64,000 bases of DNA, from the NCBI GenBank assembly GCA_948144175.1, contig CANXME010002461.1:1-64000 (forward strand). Direction: 5' to 3'. The position numbers and the translations under genes were made by a program. The stretch is from Closterium sp. NIES-65. Taxonomy: Eukaryota; Streptophyta; Zygnematophyceae; Desmidiales; Closteriaceae. Of the stretch, positions 35,504 through 46,272 are shown piece by piece. Position 1 is the stretch's first letter, and each line of letters opens with the position of its first letter. The notes beneath the pieces were generated by a model that saw nothing but the letters and a program-made list of their open reading frames with translations, made no database searches and had not been told where the DNA came from.

Positions 35504-35737
35504 ACTATAAAGCCTTTCGATAGACCGCAGCATCAGCATGCTTCAGTCTTCTAGAAGTCGACTACCCTAATCTTACCTGGCCCAAGCATCACCACTTCAG
35601 GGATTCCCTCTTCTAATTCCTTCATCTGACCGCTTGCTGCCAGAAGCACCATTCGGATCGATCGCCGTTCTTATATTTGATAGTTGTATCACCGCTCTTT
35701 CGTGATTGTTCCCTTAAGAGCCTTCCTCGACGCCGTC
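35504..35737 (+). promoter_or_regulatory. Core promoter and 5' UTR of the root-cap-like gene
   Basis: CTATAAAG at about 35505-35512 is a good TATA box about 230 bp before the ATG at 35738. Transcription would then start near 35535-35545. A short upstream ATG frame (35538, 10 codons) may be at or just before the start site. Inferred from sequence only. Confidence 0.45.
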
Positions 35738-36949
35738 ATGTCTCGAGCGTTTCTCCTCCTCCTCGCGCTATCCGCGTTATTAGCAGCAGCCGCCGGCGTC
35801 GCTGCTGCGACGAAGCCCCCCCGCTCAGGCGGGGTCGCTCTGCGCGGCGGCGACGGCAGCGTGACCGGCGGGACGGCAACAGCAGGCGGGCGCGGCGGCA
35901 GCGGTGGTCCGCACGCCGTTTCGCACGGCGATTCGCGGCACGGCGGGATTCCCGGCGGCGGGAGTGACGAGGAGAGGGAGGACGGCGACGGAGGCCACGG
36001 CGGGCATGGCGGCCGGGGGCACGGGGATGTTGGTGGTAGCAGTAGCCATGGCGGCGGGCTGTGCGGGCGGGGCGGGTGCAGCAACGACGCAGGCGAAGTG
36101 GGGTACTGGAAGCTGCCCGACTATGGCCGCTGCAGCATTGACACCAGCAGCAGCAGTGGTGGTGCGCCGCGGAAGGCAAACGAGGCGTGGTGTGCGGGGG
36201 CGGCTATGGGCGTGAGGGAGTGCTGCAGCCGATGCAGTAGCACCAACGTTACCGCCGATGGCACTCCCTTCAACTGTCTCCACTGGGTGCACATTCCGTA
36301 AGTACCTCCCGTTCCATCCACCTGCCACCTTGCTCCTTTAGCTGCACGCCTCTTGGTTCTTCCCAAAAAGTCTTCCTTCTGACTGCCAGCTTGCCTGGTT
36401 TGCTATACAATTTCTGAACAAGTTAGCATTTTTCAGGTGCGCATTTCGACGTTCCTCCCCCTCATCTCTCTCAACCTCTCCTGTTTCACATTTCTTGCTC
36501 CAGATCTCCTGACTCTCACGACCGCCGCAGCAGCGAGCAGCGCGGCAAGTGCGTCCTCATCCCGGCCGTGGACACTCTCACGCCCGAGAGGGCCCGCAAG
36601 GGGCGCTGCGGCACCAACACGGGCGGTGACACGGTGCGCGTGGGGCGGCGGTGCGCGTGTGGCGAGAATGACCCGCACTTCCTGGGCGCGCACGGCACGC
36701 GGTTTGACTTCAACGGGCTGCCAGACCGCTCCTTCTGCCTCTACACTGACCGCCGCGTGCACATCAACATGGCCATGCGTGGGTATCTGGACGAGCGCCC
36801 GCTTGCGCTTGCGCGCGCACCCACCGCTGCTGCTGCTGCTGGTAACCGTAGCGCGCTGGCTGCCGCCCGGTTTGTCAACGGCTTGGCGGTTCGCACGTGG
36901 ATCCGACAGCTGGCGATCATGTGGCACGACGGCGAGAGCAGCAACAGCA

Positions 36950-37021
<72 letters not shown>

Positions 37022-37602
37022 TCACTAGTGCAAACGTTAATGCGTCGTCTCATTCTCTCGTGCTCACAGCACGGGACGGCAAGGAGCAGACTCGCGGCGC
37101 TCAAGGCTTCCTTGCATCCGCCACTCTTGACGGCAAGCCTCTCCCACGCCTCACCCTTGGCAAGAGCCACGTTCTCTCCAATGGGCGGCTGGTTCTGTCC
37201 TTTGTGGGCCAGGAGAAGACCGGCCCGTTCGACGTGGACGTGTACACCCTCCGCATGGAAAATCTCCTGGAGCTCGAGCTGAAGCTGCGCGCGGCGCACC
37301 CTCTGTTGCAAACACCTGAGGACGCGCAGGTGCACATCAACCTGATGTTTGTGGACTCGAATCCGAGCAGCCAGGTGCACGGGGTGATGGGGCAGACGTA
37401 CCGCAGCGGCAGGGAGCAGAGGACGATGGAGTTTTCGAGGCTTGCGGCTCTGCTGCACCACCCTGTGTCAGTGGATGGTGAGGAGGGGAAGGGGTTTCTG
37501 GATGGGGAGGTGGGGGATTATGAGACGTCGGGCGTGACTGCTACTGATTGCAGGTTCACGGCTTTCAATGGCGGCCAGCTGCCTCGGCTGGCAGAGGAAT
37601 GA
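35738..37602 (+). CDS. Secreted root-cap-domain protein
   Basis: Exons 35738-36297 and 36504-37602 (GTAAGT donor, CTCCAG acceptor) give 552 residues. MSRAFLLLLALSALLAAAAG is a clear signal peptide. A Gly/His-rich low-complexity segment follows, then a Cys-rich region (WCAGAAMGVRECCSRC). The C-terminal half, from CACGENDPHFLGAHGTRFDF through VHINMAMRG to SSQVHGVMGQTYRSG, matches the pattern of the plant Root_cap/LEA-related family, whose fold resembles a von Willebrand D module. The family is extracellular and of poorly known biochemical role. A run of about 29 AGC codons (36931-37020) puts a poly-Ser tract inside the domain. The ATG chosen is the first that gives a signal peptide; an in-frame extension upstream has none. 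Confidence 0.78.
36931..37020 (+). repeat. AGC trinucleotide run coding for poly-Ser
   Basis: Near-perfect (AGC)n with AAC interruptions at its start, inside the root-cap domain coding region. The reading frame stays open, so length variation in whole codons would be tolerated. Confidence 0.9.
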
Positions 37603-38155
37603 GGAGAAAGGCACGAAATGGGAGGGTAATCACTCATCTTGCTGCTATGACTTGGCTCTTGATCTTCCAGCCAGCCACATGCCTCATTTCTGCTTCGCTT
37701 CCCTTTCTGACCTTTCAGAGCTAGGGTGTTGTTGTAACCTGGTGGTATGTTTTTTGAGAATTCTCAAAAAAGATTTGTTGTAACCTGGTGGTATTTTGAA
37801 TTCCTGTATGATGCACTGCCATGTACGGTTTATTATCAGTGGTATCCCCATGTGTTGAAAGTTCCGCAGGTCTATTGACACGATTATCAGAACTAGTGAT
37901 ACAGTCTAATAAGACGAACAAAGGAAATACCGGAAGTTGCAAGGCATCCTAGCTAGAATGGTAACAGGGCGTAGGACTGTAGGGGGGCGTATACACAATT
38001 GACTTTCTGGCGAGTTCCGCCGCACGATATGCGACCAAGTCTGCAGCATGTAAGATGGTGACCGAATCTGCGGCATGGTAGGTGACGGATTTTTCAGCAC
38101 GTTAGGTTGGCGGAACTTGCAGCACGAAGGACCGTCAGTTGTGGTTGCGGTATAG
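37603..38155. other. Intergenic region with a palindrome between direct repeats
   Basis: Contains the 3' flank of the root-cap-like gene. At 37750-37771 lies a perfect 22-bp palindrome centred on GAGAATTCTC, placed between two identical 20-bp segments (37729-37748 and 37775-37794, both containing GTTGTAACCTGGTGGTAT). No coding feature is seen in the rest. Confidence 0.75.
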
Positions 38156-41100
38156 ATGAAGGCGAGTGGGCGAGGGGCAAATGGAGGCGGAATTTGGCGC
38201 AGCGATGAAGCTGGCGAAGAAGGCGAAGTAGGCTGTCTTGGCGAATGGCAACGAAATCGGGAAGGAGGGTTACCAGTCGGGGAAGGACATCCAGATACTG
38301 GCGCTGATGGGGGGCCGGAGCGGGAAAAGCGCGAGATAGACAATGCAGAAGCAGAAGGGGGCGACGGCGGCGGAGGAGGGAGAGAGGCATCCGAAGCAAC
38401 AGGAGGGCTCGAGGGGAAGTCAGCTGATGACGTCCCCGTATTCGCGGATGACGTCAGAATTCCATCGGATGACGACACGATGTCAGTGGATGACGTCATG
38501 ACTCTCCTGTTCTCCCAGGACCCCCTACTGGCCCGCGCTGCTGCCGTCACTCTCAGCCACGCCCTGCTGTCGCCCGCCCTCTCTGTACGTAGTTAAAGGC
38601 CACCTTTTTAACTCAAGTCAGCAAAAGTCAAGCAAAGTCAACGACGTCAATTACACTCAGGGTAGCCCTGCTCTTGCCCGCCATAGATTCTCAAGGAGCT
38701 GCAGAAGTGGCCCTTAGCACTTCTTGACTATGCAGTGCTCTTGACTATGCAGTGCTCTTGACTACGCCATAGATTCCCATGCAGGCATCGTTCTTGAGCA
38801 ACTTAGCCTGTGTATTTGAGGCAGGACTCCCTTATAAGTCAGGTCCAAATATATTGGTGTTGCTTTTGAGAATTCCCAAAAGTAACACCAGGTCCACTCT
38901 GACATGCCCTTGGGGTTACCTTTTGATGCACCTTCCCACTCCTTTCCTCCGTCTGCTGGAGTATCTTTCGCGGTGTCTGAAGATTTTGCACCCAATCCGT
39001 CATTCGAACTTCCATTCTCAGGTTTGATGTTTGATTCGACCTAGACCATCCGTTGTTTGTTTTTACAGCAGCCCATTTTCGTCCACTCGTCCTTGCGTCC
39101 CCCACCCTCTCATCACTCCCCAATTCGCACCTCTCTCTATCCCCAAACCCCCCTCCGCCCCCCTTGCATGCAGGGCAGCACGCAGCAGCAGCAGTGGTAA
39201 CCCGTTGCTGGCAGGCCACAGTTGCTGCTGTCGTTGCTGCCGCCACTACCCCTGCTGCCCCTGCCTCTGCTCCTGCCCTTGCCAGGGCCTCTACTGCCGC
39301 TGCCAATGCTGCCTGTGCTGCTTCTGCTGCCAGTTTCTCCCCCACCCGACGCTGCTCCCCTTCCCCTGCTCTGCGATTCCTGCTACTCCGCGCCTCTCCT
39401 CCTGCCTGCCCTCCCTCACCTGTGCTTTCCAAGCCAACTCCAAGGTCCCCTCGTGCCTGCCCGCCCGCTGTGCCAAATAAAGGAGAGGGAGCGACCGTCG
39501 AGGGCAGCAGCAATACTGGTTTGACGATTGGGCCTCTTCCCTGCACTGCTCTTCGCTCGAGTACCATCGTGCCTTTGCCCCGTTTTCCCTCTAATTCCAC
39601 TCCCAACGTGCCTGGGCCGAGTGCTCCTGTGGTCAATTCCACTCCCAACGGTCACGTGCCCTGTGCTGCTCTCTCTCTCTTCCACTCTCTGCTCAAACGC
39701 TGCCCGCACTCCCCACCCCGCTCCACCCTCCGCCTCTTTCCTGCGCGCCTCTCTGCCCTTGCCCAAGCGGCCGCCCTCGCTCTCCTGCACGCCACACCAT
39801 GGCCTCCCCTCTCTCGCCTCTTAGCCTCCTCTTCTGCGGACTCCAGGTCCCGCTCCTTGCTGCTGCTGCAGGGGCGGCAGGGGCAGCAGTGGGAGCAGGG
39901 GCAGTCGTTGGAGCAGCAGCAGGAGGGACATACTGGGAAACAACAGGTCTTGGAAGCAGCAGGAGCAGCAGCAGCGGAACGGGCAAGAGCAGCAGCAGCA
40001 GCTGCAGCAGCAGAGCTGGCGGCGGGATGGTTGACTCGCCTGCTGTCCGCCTGTGTCAGCACCGTCGCCAACAGCAATGGCTTCAGCAGCAGTGAAAATC
40101 CTGGCACCAGAAGCAATAGAGGCGATGGCGAGTTTGCTGATGTCAGCAGCAGGCAGGGTGAAGACACCACCACCAGTGAGAGGGACAGTGAGCGCAGCAG
40201 CAGCAAGGGGAGGAGCGCAGATTGTTCTGAGCGTGTGCTGATGGGGGTGCGCGTTGAGGCGACGGATGGGGCGTCTTCATCCGGTGATGAGGCGATGTTA
40301 GAGGCGTCTTCTTCTGTGCAAAGCGTGCTGGCAGTGGTGCACACATGGGTATCTCACTGCCTCCTCCCCATGCTCGTCCATGCCCCATTGAGTTCTCCTG
40401 TTGGCTCGTACCCTCCCGGTCCCAGTCACTCCACGTACCTTCACCATAAATCTCTGGTAAGGCCTCAACCGCCCACCATTCTACCCACACACGCACCTCC
40501 CCTTCGCTCTCTTTCCTGCTCTCCCTGGCCCACTGCTCTCCCTGGCCCACTGCTCTCCCTGGCCCACTGCTCTCCCTGGCCCACTGCTCTCCCTGGCCCA
40601 CTTCTCTCCCCCCTCTTTTAGAAGCAAGCAGTACGGGTTGCTCCTCCCAGGAAGGGCAGCCCGTGTTGTGATTGTGACCCTGCAATGTACATACGTCCTT
40701 GTCAGTCTGTATTTGCAACAAACCTGTTGAGTTTTCAAACCTCTCACCTGTTGTCATTAAACCTCTGCCTTCACCACTTACTCTACCCCTTCACTCTCAC
40801 ACCCTCTCCTCTCTCCTCTCCCCCCACGCCCCGAAGCCTTCTTTCAGAAGCTGTTGCTCCATTGCGCACCTCTCCTTCCCTCTCACCCCCCTCTCTCTCA
40901 CACCATCATCACCTACCTCTCCGCCCTCCTCCCCCTCACACTCTCTCTCACCACTTCTCGACCCGCACCCCCCTGCTGGGTTTTCTACTCTGCTAGACCA
41001 AACTCCACAGCCCATGCTGCTCCCACTGCTCCCGCTACTCCTCCTCCTGCTGCTGCGGCTTCTCCTCCCGGTGCTCCTGCTGCTCCTCCTGCTTCTCCTG

Positions 41101-44100
41101 CTGTCCCAGTTGCTGCTACTGCCGGTTCATCCGCTGCAGCTCACTTGCTGCGTCTGCAGCTGCTGCTTCTCCTCCGCACCACGCACTTTCTCCTCTCCTC
41201 GCTCCACCACTTATCAAACAAGGGTTGGAAGAATGGGGCTGGGATGGGAGGGGCAAGAACGAATGGGGAAGAAGGAGGGGTGGGTAAAGAAGGAATGGGA
41301 GCAGGAGGGGATGGTGTTACTGACAATGGCAGTGGCAGTGTCAATGAAAGCGGAACGGTGGGAGAAGTAGCAGTGGAAGGGGAGGGTGTGGTGTGGAAGT
41401 CTTTGGAGCTGCTGCAGGGAGGCATGGCAGCAGGTAGGTCGTTGAGAATTCTCAAAAACCAGGTTGTACTGTGCCTTTAAGAAGGGTCCTTTCTCTCATG
41501 CATGTGTACATAGATGATTGTCTCCTAAAGCTGTCGTCTCAATCAGTAAACTTTCGAGTCGATTTAAAAGGCATGGCAGAAGGTGAATGGTACAGTTTCT
41601 TTAATGACTGACCACTTAGGGCGAGTCCTTGCAGTGGTATTGCCACGTGCCCCAAACTACCACTTGCAAGGGCGCTTCTGTACATTTCCAGCTTTCTGGA
41701 ACATATAATCTCAATCAGTAATCTTAATTATATATATATATATATATGTATATATATTGTCCACCTTTCTTGCCATGACCCCCACCCTCACGTGTACGCT
41801 CCCTGCAGCTGCTTTCCTCGCAACCCCTCACTCTTGGAAGACATCAGCATCAGCATCGTCTGGCATGGTGGCATGCCCATCATCGCACCTGTCTCTGCCT
41901 CCTATTGTGGACCTGCTTTCGCACGAGGTCAGCATGAGGACTAGCACCCTCCCGCCCTTCACTTATCCTCACTTGCACCCTCTCTGCAGCTGCTTTGCTC
42001 ACAAATCCTCATTGTAAAACAGCATCATGGGGCATGGGGGCATGCCCATCGCACCTGTCACGGCCTCCCATTGTGGACCTGCTCTTGTACGAGGTCAGCA
42101 CGGGGGCCTGCCTTGACTCACCTTGACTTGAATTGACTAACCGTACCCCTTTAGCACAGAACGATGCTGCTCTTTGCAATCGGGATCAGTGAAGTGTCGA
42201 TATGAACTGCCAACACTGTTGAGAGATTCTGTCTAGACGGCTGCTGGACAGCTCTCCCCACCCACCTTTCCCCATCCCACCAACCACAGGATGATGTGAA
42301 TTTTGAGAATTCTCAAAAGTCGCTCCAATACAGCTTTCCCCACCCACCTTTCCCCATCCCACCAACCACAGGATGATGTGTTGCTGGACGGATTGTCACT
42401 CCTCGCCTCCATATCAAATCAAATCAAACGCCTCTCCAACCAATCGAGAGGCTTAGCAGCTGTGGCAACACAAGAACCAGAAGTGCCTGTAGCGGGTGCT
42501 GCTATGATTCCAGTAGCGGCACCGGCATTGGTCGCAGAAGATCGGGCAGAACAAGCAGAACGGGCAGCTCGGGCAGCAGAAAGGGCAGTAGAACGGGCAG
42601 CACAAGCAGCAGAGGCAGCAGCATCTACGGAGGGGGACATCTTGCAGGGGTGGTGGGAGACATTGAGGGAGGGGGATATCCTGGTGTGTTGGTTGCAGCA
42701 GATGGGCTTCGATGCCACGGCTGTTGTTGACCTTCTCATGCAGCCCGCCACTGCTCCCTCCTGCCTTCGCCTGCTGCTGCTGTGAGTGCTGTCTGCTGCT
42801 GTGATAGTTGCTGCTATGCTGTGAGTATGTGCTGTGAGTATTGAGTACGGCCCATCTGCTGCTGTGAGTGCCGTGCTCTCGCGTGTTGGTTGCAGCAGAT
42901 GGGGTGTGATGCCACGGCTGTTGTTGATCTGCTCATGCAGCCCGCCACTGCTCCCTCCTGCATTCGCCTGCTGCTGCTGTGAGTGTTGCTGTGACTGTGA
43001 GTTCTGCTGCTATGAGTGCTGCTGTTATAAGTGCTGTTGTGGCTGCTACTTGTGCGACTAGCTAGCACTATGTGGTATGAGTGTGAACATCACATGCATG
43101 TACTGCTCCTATACCTGGCTTCCGCGCAAGGTTCCTGTCCCATCCACGCCCCACCCTAACCCTCCTCACTTCACCCTCCCTCCCGCCCTCTCTTCCCCGC
43201 TGCTGCCTCCCATTCTTCCCACTCGTTCTCCCACAGGTGCCTGCCTGCAGCAGCTGCCACGTGGAAGCACATGATTGGCCGTGCACTTTGGCTGCAATGT
43301 GTGGGTTCAGCGTCAAGGGAAATGAAAAAACAGTCGGAAAATGGAAGGGAGAGGAGGCAGAGAGACCAGAAAGGAGGGAGTGTAGGAGAGGAATGGAGTG
43401 AAGGCGAGGGGGAGGGTCAAGGAACGAGTGAGAGTGAGGGAGAAGAATGTAGGAGAGGGGCGGAGGAAGAAGAAGGGGTGAGTGCTGAGGAGGAGTGCAG
43501 CAGTGAGGGAGAGGAAGAGGAAGGCAGTGAAGGGCGGGAGGAGCCTAGCAGTGAGGAAGAGGAAGTGGGAGAGGAAGTGGGAGAGGAAGTGGGAGAGGAA
43601 ATGGGAGAGGAAGTGGGAGAGGAAGTGGGAGAGGAAGAGGGAGAAGAAGAGGGAGAGAGCATTCGAAAAACGTTCAAGCGGCAGCTGGAGGAACAGGTGG
43701 AGGGGAGGGAGCGGATGAGGAAGAGTAGGGTGGAGAGATTGGGGTGTGGTGGTGGTGACGAGGAATGGTGGCCGCTTGATATGACTGATGGTTGGAGGAA
43801 GGAAAGGAGGGAAAGGGGGGGAGAGGACGAGGAAGAGGGAGGAGAGCAGAATGACAGGGAAGATGAGGAAGAGGAGGAAGGAGGAGACAAGGAAGGAGAG
43901 GAGAACCAGGAGGAAGAGGAAGGAGAGGAGGAAGAGGAGGGAGAAGGAGTGAATGATGATGACATGAAAGTGGATCAGATGGAGCTGACAGATTCTGCTG
44001 TAGTAGTCACACCGTCTACAGTCGTGTGCTCCCCAGCAGGAGTATCACAATCCGCAGTGGTGGATTCTCTCCAGTGCATCGCTCAGCTGCACTCGCAACT

Positions 44101-44400
44101 CTCTCGCCTGCAGCACCTGGGGCTGTTCCCCTACAACGTGCAGCCACTGCTGATCAGGTAAAAACAACAGAAGATCTTATCCAGGTGAGCGAGTGGTTGA
44201 GTCAATTCACAAATCATTAAGAAGAGAAACTTGGGAGGGGATGCTTCAAGATCGAGTTTTCATACATTTTTCCCCTCCCATCCACGTCTTACCTTATTTG
44301 CGTCCTTGTTTGCTGCTAAATATATTCTAATGCTCCTTGTACATTTTCCCTCTCCAAACTGAGCAGGTTATGCAAGTTGATGATGACAAGGGGATCATAA
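38156..44400 (+). CDS. LINES-family protein (Lines C-terminal domain)
   Basis: A model with exons 38156-38588, 39174-40456, 40848-41433, 41809-41927, 42372-42781, 43237-44157 and 44367-44400 has matching phases and GT-AG borders and gives 1,261 residues. Family signatures are PIVDLLSHEDDVLLDGLSLL, LQQMGFDATAVVDLLMQP followed by an AATW segment, and the C-terminal LHSQLSRLQHLGLFPYNVQP/LLIRRLCKL, typical of the Lines C-terminal domain. Lines is a segment-polarity factor in Drosophila; the function of plant homologues is largely unknown. Long inserts of Ala/Ser/Leu low complexity (exon 2) and a Glu-rich acidic tract (43380-43960) enlarge it. The first intron border is the least certain: 39069 is an alternative acceptor in the same phase. 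Start codon uncertain. Confidence 0.68.
38856..38889. repeat. Imperfect 34-bp palindrome, GAATTC-centred
   Basis: GGTGTT and AACACC arms enclose TTTTGAGAATTCCCAAAA. It lies in the first intron of the LINES-like gene. The core matches the palindromes at 37750, 41442 and 42301. Confidence 0.8.
40519..40604 (+). repeat. 17-bp tandem repeat in LINES intron 2
   Basis: Five copies of CTCTCCCTGGCCCACTG-type units between the donor at 40457 and the acceptor before 40848. Non-coding in the preferred model. Confidence 0.85.
41442..41455. repeat. 14-bp palindrome TTGAGAATTCTCAA at a LINES donor site
   Basis: Begins eight bases after the 5' splice site at 41434. The sequence AGGCATGGCAGCAGGT just before it (41420-41435, exon end plus donor) recurs with one change at 41569-41584. 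Confidence 0.75.
41729..41757. repeat. TA dinucleotide microsatellite
   Basis: Mostly (TA)n with one TG interruption, in the intron before the LINES exon at 41809. Confidence 0.9.
41989..42093 (+). pseudogene. Degenerate duplicate of LINES exon 4
   Basis: Repeats the acceptor (CTCTGCAG), start (CTGCTTTGCTC) and end (CCATTGTGGACCTGCT...GAG followed by GTCAGC) of the exon at 41809-41927. It has internal deletions and an in-frame TAA. The donor-like GTCAGC is preserved in both copies. Confidence 0.78.
42248..42380. repeat. 51-bp duplicated exon edge with a palindrome between the copies
   Basis: 42248-42298 and 42330-42380 differ at one base. Each contains the polypyrimidine tract, the acceptor CCAACCACAG and the first nine exon bases GATGATGTG. 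The 31-bp spacer contains the perfect palindrome TTTTGAGAATTCTCAAAA (42301-42318). Only the second copy continues as an exon. Confidence 0.92.
42883..42985 (+). pseudogene. Duplicate of the 3' end of LINES exon 5
   Basis: Nearly identical to 42685-42785 (GTTGGTTGCAGCAGATGGG through CTGCTGCTGTGAGTG) and includes the splice donor. It would encode QQMGCDATAVVDLLMQPATA. GTTGGTTGCAG could act as an acceptor, but its phase does not fit the preceding exon, so inclusion would shift the frame. Confidence 0.82.
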
Positions 44401-44758
44401 CAAGCTGTTTCATTATAGGCCTCTTTTCATGGCCACATCAACACCTACCACTCAAAAGTGCACGCTTCTGATGTAGCATCAGATCAGAGTAGCTTGTGTC
44501 CTAGGAACTATTTTCTTGCCTGTAACAATTTGCAGCGAATTGTGCGAGAGGCTTGAATTGAAATACGGTAGAGGGAATGACGCCACGAAGTACATTCACT
44601 AACCACAAACCTGTCGTGGAAGAATAAAAACCGTCAATGAACCGCTTCCTAGTACAATAACGATGGAAGGCAATGAGAGGTGAAGTTACAAACTACTTGT
44701 ACTAAGCGTTCTTCCTGAATCTGTACATCCCGAGGGGCTTCTCCGCTATATAAATTCT
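44401..44758. other. Convergent 3' ends of the LINES-like and CYSTM genes
   Basis: The plus-strand gene stops at 44400 and the minus-strand gene at 44759. The 358 bp between them would hold both 3' UTRs. I see no other feature. Confidence 0.5.
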
Positions 44759-45363
44759 TCAAAACAGCATGTCCATCATGCAACAACAGCAAAGGCACGC
44801 CATCCTGCACAAGAGAGCGCAAACGAAGGAGCGAGACATCAATTTGGGAGGCTCGTCGCGATCGTTTGGAGCATGTAATAAACGAAGTCAGCAAAGCCAT
44901 GCCAAACTCACGAAAAAAAGTAAACCACTTACAAAGCAGCGCAGCAATCAGCACCGTCGGCACCGTCTCTCTTCTGCACAATGACCGTCTGATGTGGGGG
45001 AGGTGGGTGACCTTGTGGAGGATATCCCTGAGGCGGATATCCAGGCTGTGGGGGATATCCCTGAGGAGGAGGAGGATATCCCTGAGGAGGAGGAGGGTAC
45101 CCCTGGGGAGGATAACCCGGAGGGGGGTAACCCTGTGGTGGGTAACCTTGAGGAGGAGGCGGGTATCCCTGAGGAGGTGGAGGATAGCCACCAGGCGGTG
45201 GTGGATAGCCTGAAAATCAATCGGAAAACAAAAATCGCAAGAACCAAGACAACTTATTAGTTTAAGAACTAATGACAATGACGGAACGGCGTGAACACTG
45301 ATGTCAAGTAGCTTTGTCACCTTGAGCGGGAGGCGCTCCGACGGGTGGAGCTTTATCCGCCAT
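44759..45363 (-). CDS. CYSTM (cysteine-rich transmembrane module) small membrane protein
   Basis: Exons on the minus strand are 45363-45321, 45209-44933 and 44804-44759, in phase with GT-AG borders, giving 121 residues. The protein starts MADKAPPVGAPPAQ and continues with about a dozen Gly-Tyr-Pro-Pro(-Pro-Pro)-Gln repeats. It ends ADCCAAL/MACLCCCCMMDMLF, the diagnostic C-terminal Cys-rich membrane module of plant CYSTM proteins. These short tail-anchored plasma membrane proteins are linked to stress and pathogen responses. Exons 1 and 3 are too short to appear as open frames, and the module only appears once exons 2 and 3 are joined. A TATA-like CTTTATATG lies about 50-60 bp upstream of the ATG. 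Confidence 0.82.
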
Positions 45364-45891
45364 GTCTGCTTACGATTCTCGCGTAATGCTCTTAAGATCT
45401 GACTAAGCTAACAACATATAAAGGGAAGAATGAACAACAATGGCGATCAGTTGAAACACACACAGACGACACTGCTTGTTGTTCCCTTGTTCTTGAAGAT
45501 TCAGTTCGGTCTGAAGGCTGACTTGAACCTGGTGATTCTCGGCGGTGGAAACAAAAAAGGGGTCCCCTTCCAAGTGAACTTGGGGGGGTACACTGAATTT
45601 CGTCCAACGGCAACGTCACGAGTGCTTAAAAAGAGGGGTTTCGCGGGAGGGTGTGACGAGTGTCGTGTTGGCTGAGCAATGACGTGCTTGCGGTGCCAAA
45701 GGCCTCGCCAGCACGAAGCTGTTCCCGTCACCACACTGCGGAAAAATCTCCCGTACCTCGATAAAGCAGGATGAACGAATCAGAGTGTGGGCGACGCGAT
45801 GCGATGCGAAGACTGTGTCGTTTTGATGCCTGACAGCTCATCAGCACCTTCAAATCAGGGTGATTCACTTCCACAAACCGACTTGGAAAAC
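45364..45891 (-). promoter_or_regulatory. CYSTM upstream region, cut by the gypsy insertion
   Basis: Contains the TATA-like CTTTATATG (minus strand, about 45423-45415). Only about 525 bp separate the ATG from the gypsy target duplication AAAAC (45887-45891). Any more distal promoter elements are now about 15 kb away, from 61251 on. Confidence 0.5.
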
Positions 45892-46236
45892 TGTTACGTG
45901 TGCAATTGAGTGAGCGAGCGAGAATCACACTATCGAAGCAAAAGCACAAATATGAGAGAAGGCATGAGCGAAGAAAAAATAGCTAAACTACAATGGTAAC
46001 GCTAATGGACTGTGGTTGTTGCGTGACGGGCCTGGGACTGAGGTTGGAAAAAGTGTCGAAGCGGAGGCCCGGAGCGCGGGTTACCCGCCGAGCCGTGAGG
46101 TCGGGGTGCGACGTGCGAAGGTGGCGGGAGGATTGTCGATGCGAGAGTTGCGAGTAGTAACGGTGCTGACTGTGGTGCTATAGTGGTGTATGCGCTGAGC
46201 GGGGACGCGAAGTAAGGAAAGGGATTTTTCCTTACA
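45892..46236 (-). repeat. Gypsy 3' LTR
   Basis: 345 bp, TG...CA, with AAAAC on its outer side and a very long G tract (minus strand) on its inner side. Confidence 0.9.
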
Positions 46237-46238
46237 CT

Positions 46239-46239
<1 letters not shown>

Positions 46240-46269
<30 letters not shown>
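46240..46269 (-). repeat. 30-base poly(C)/poly(G) run at the gypsy polypurine tract
   Basis: An uninterrupted run of 30 C on the plus strand lies three bases inside the 3' LTR, exactly where the plus-strand primer (polypurine tract) of an LTR element should be. On the minus strand it follows the coding end of the polyprotein. Confidence 0.85.

Positions 46270-46272
<3 letters not shown>

Noticed and set aside
43271..44161. A separate Glu-rich protein gene
   Set aside because: Splice sites and phase connect it to the preceding LINES exons, and its end encodes the Lines C-terminal motif.
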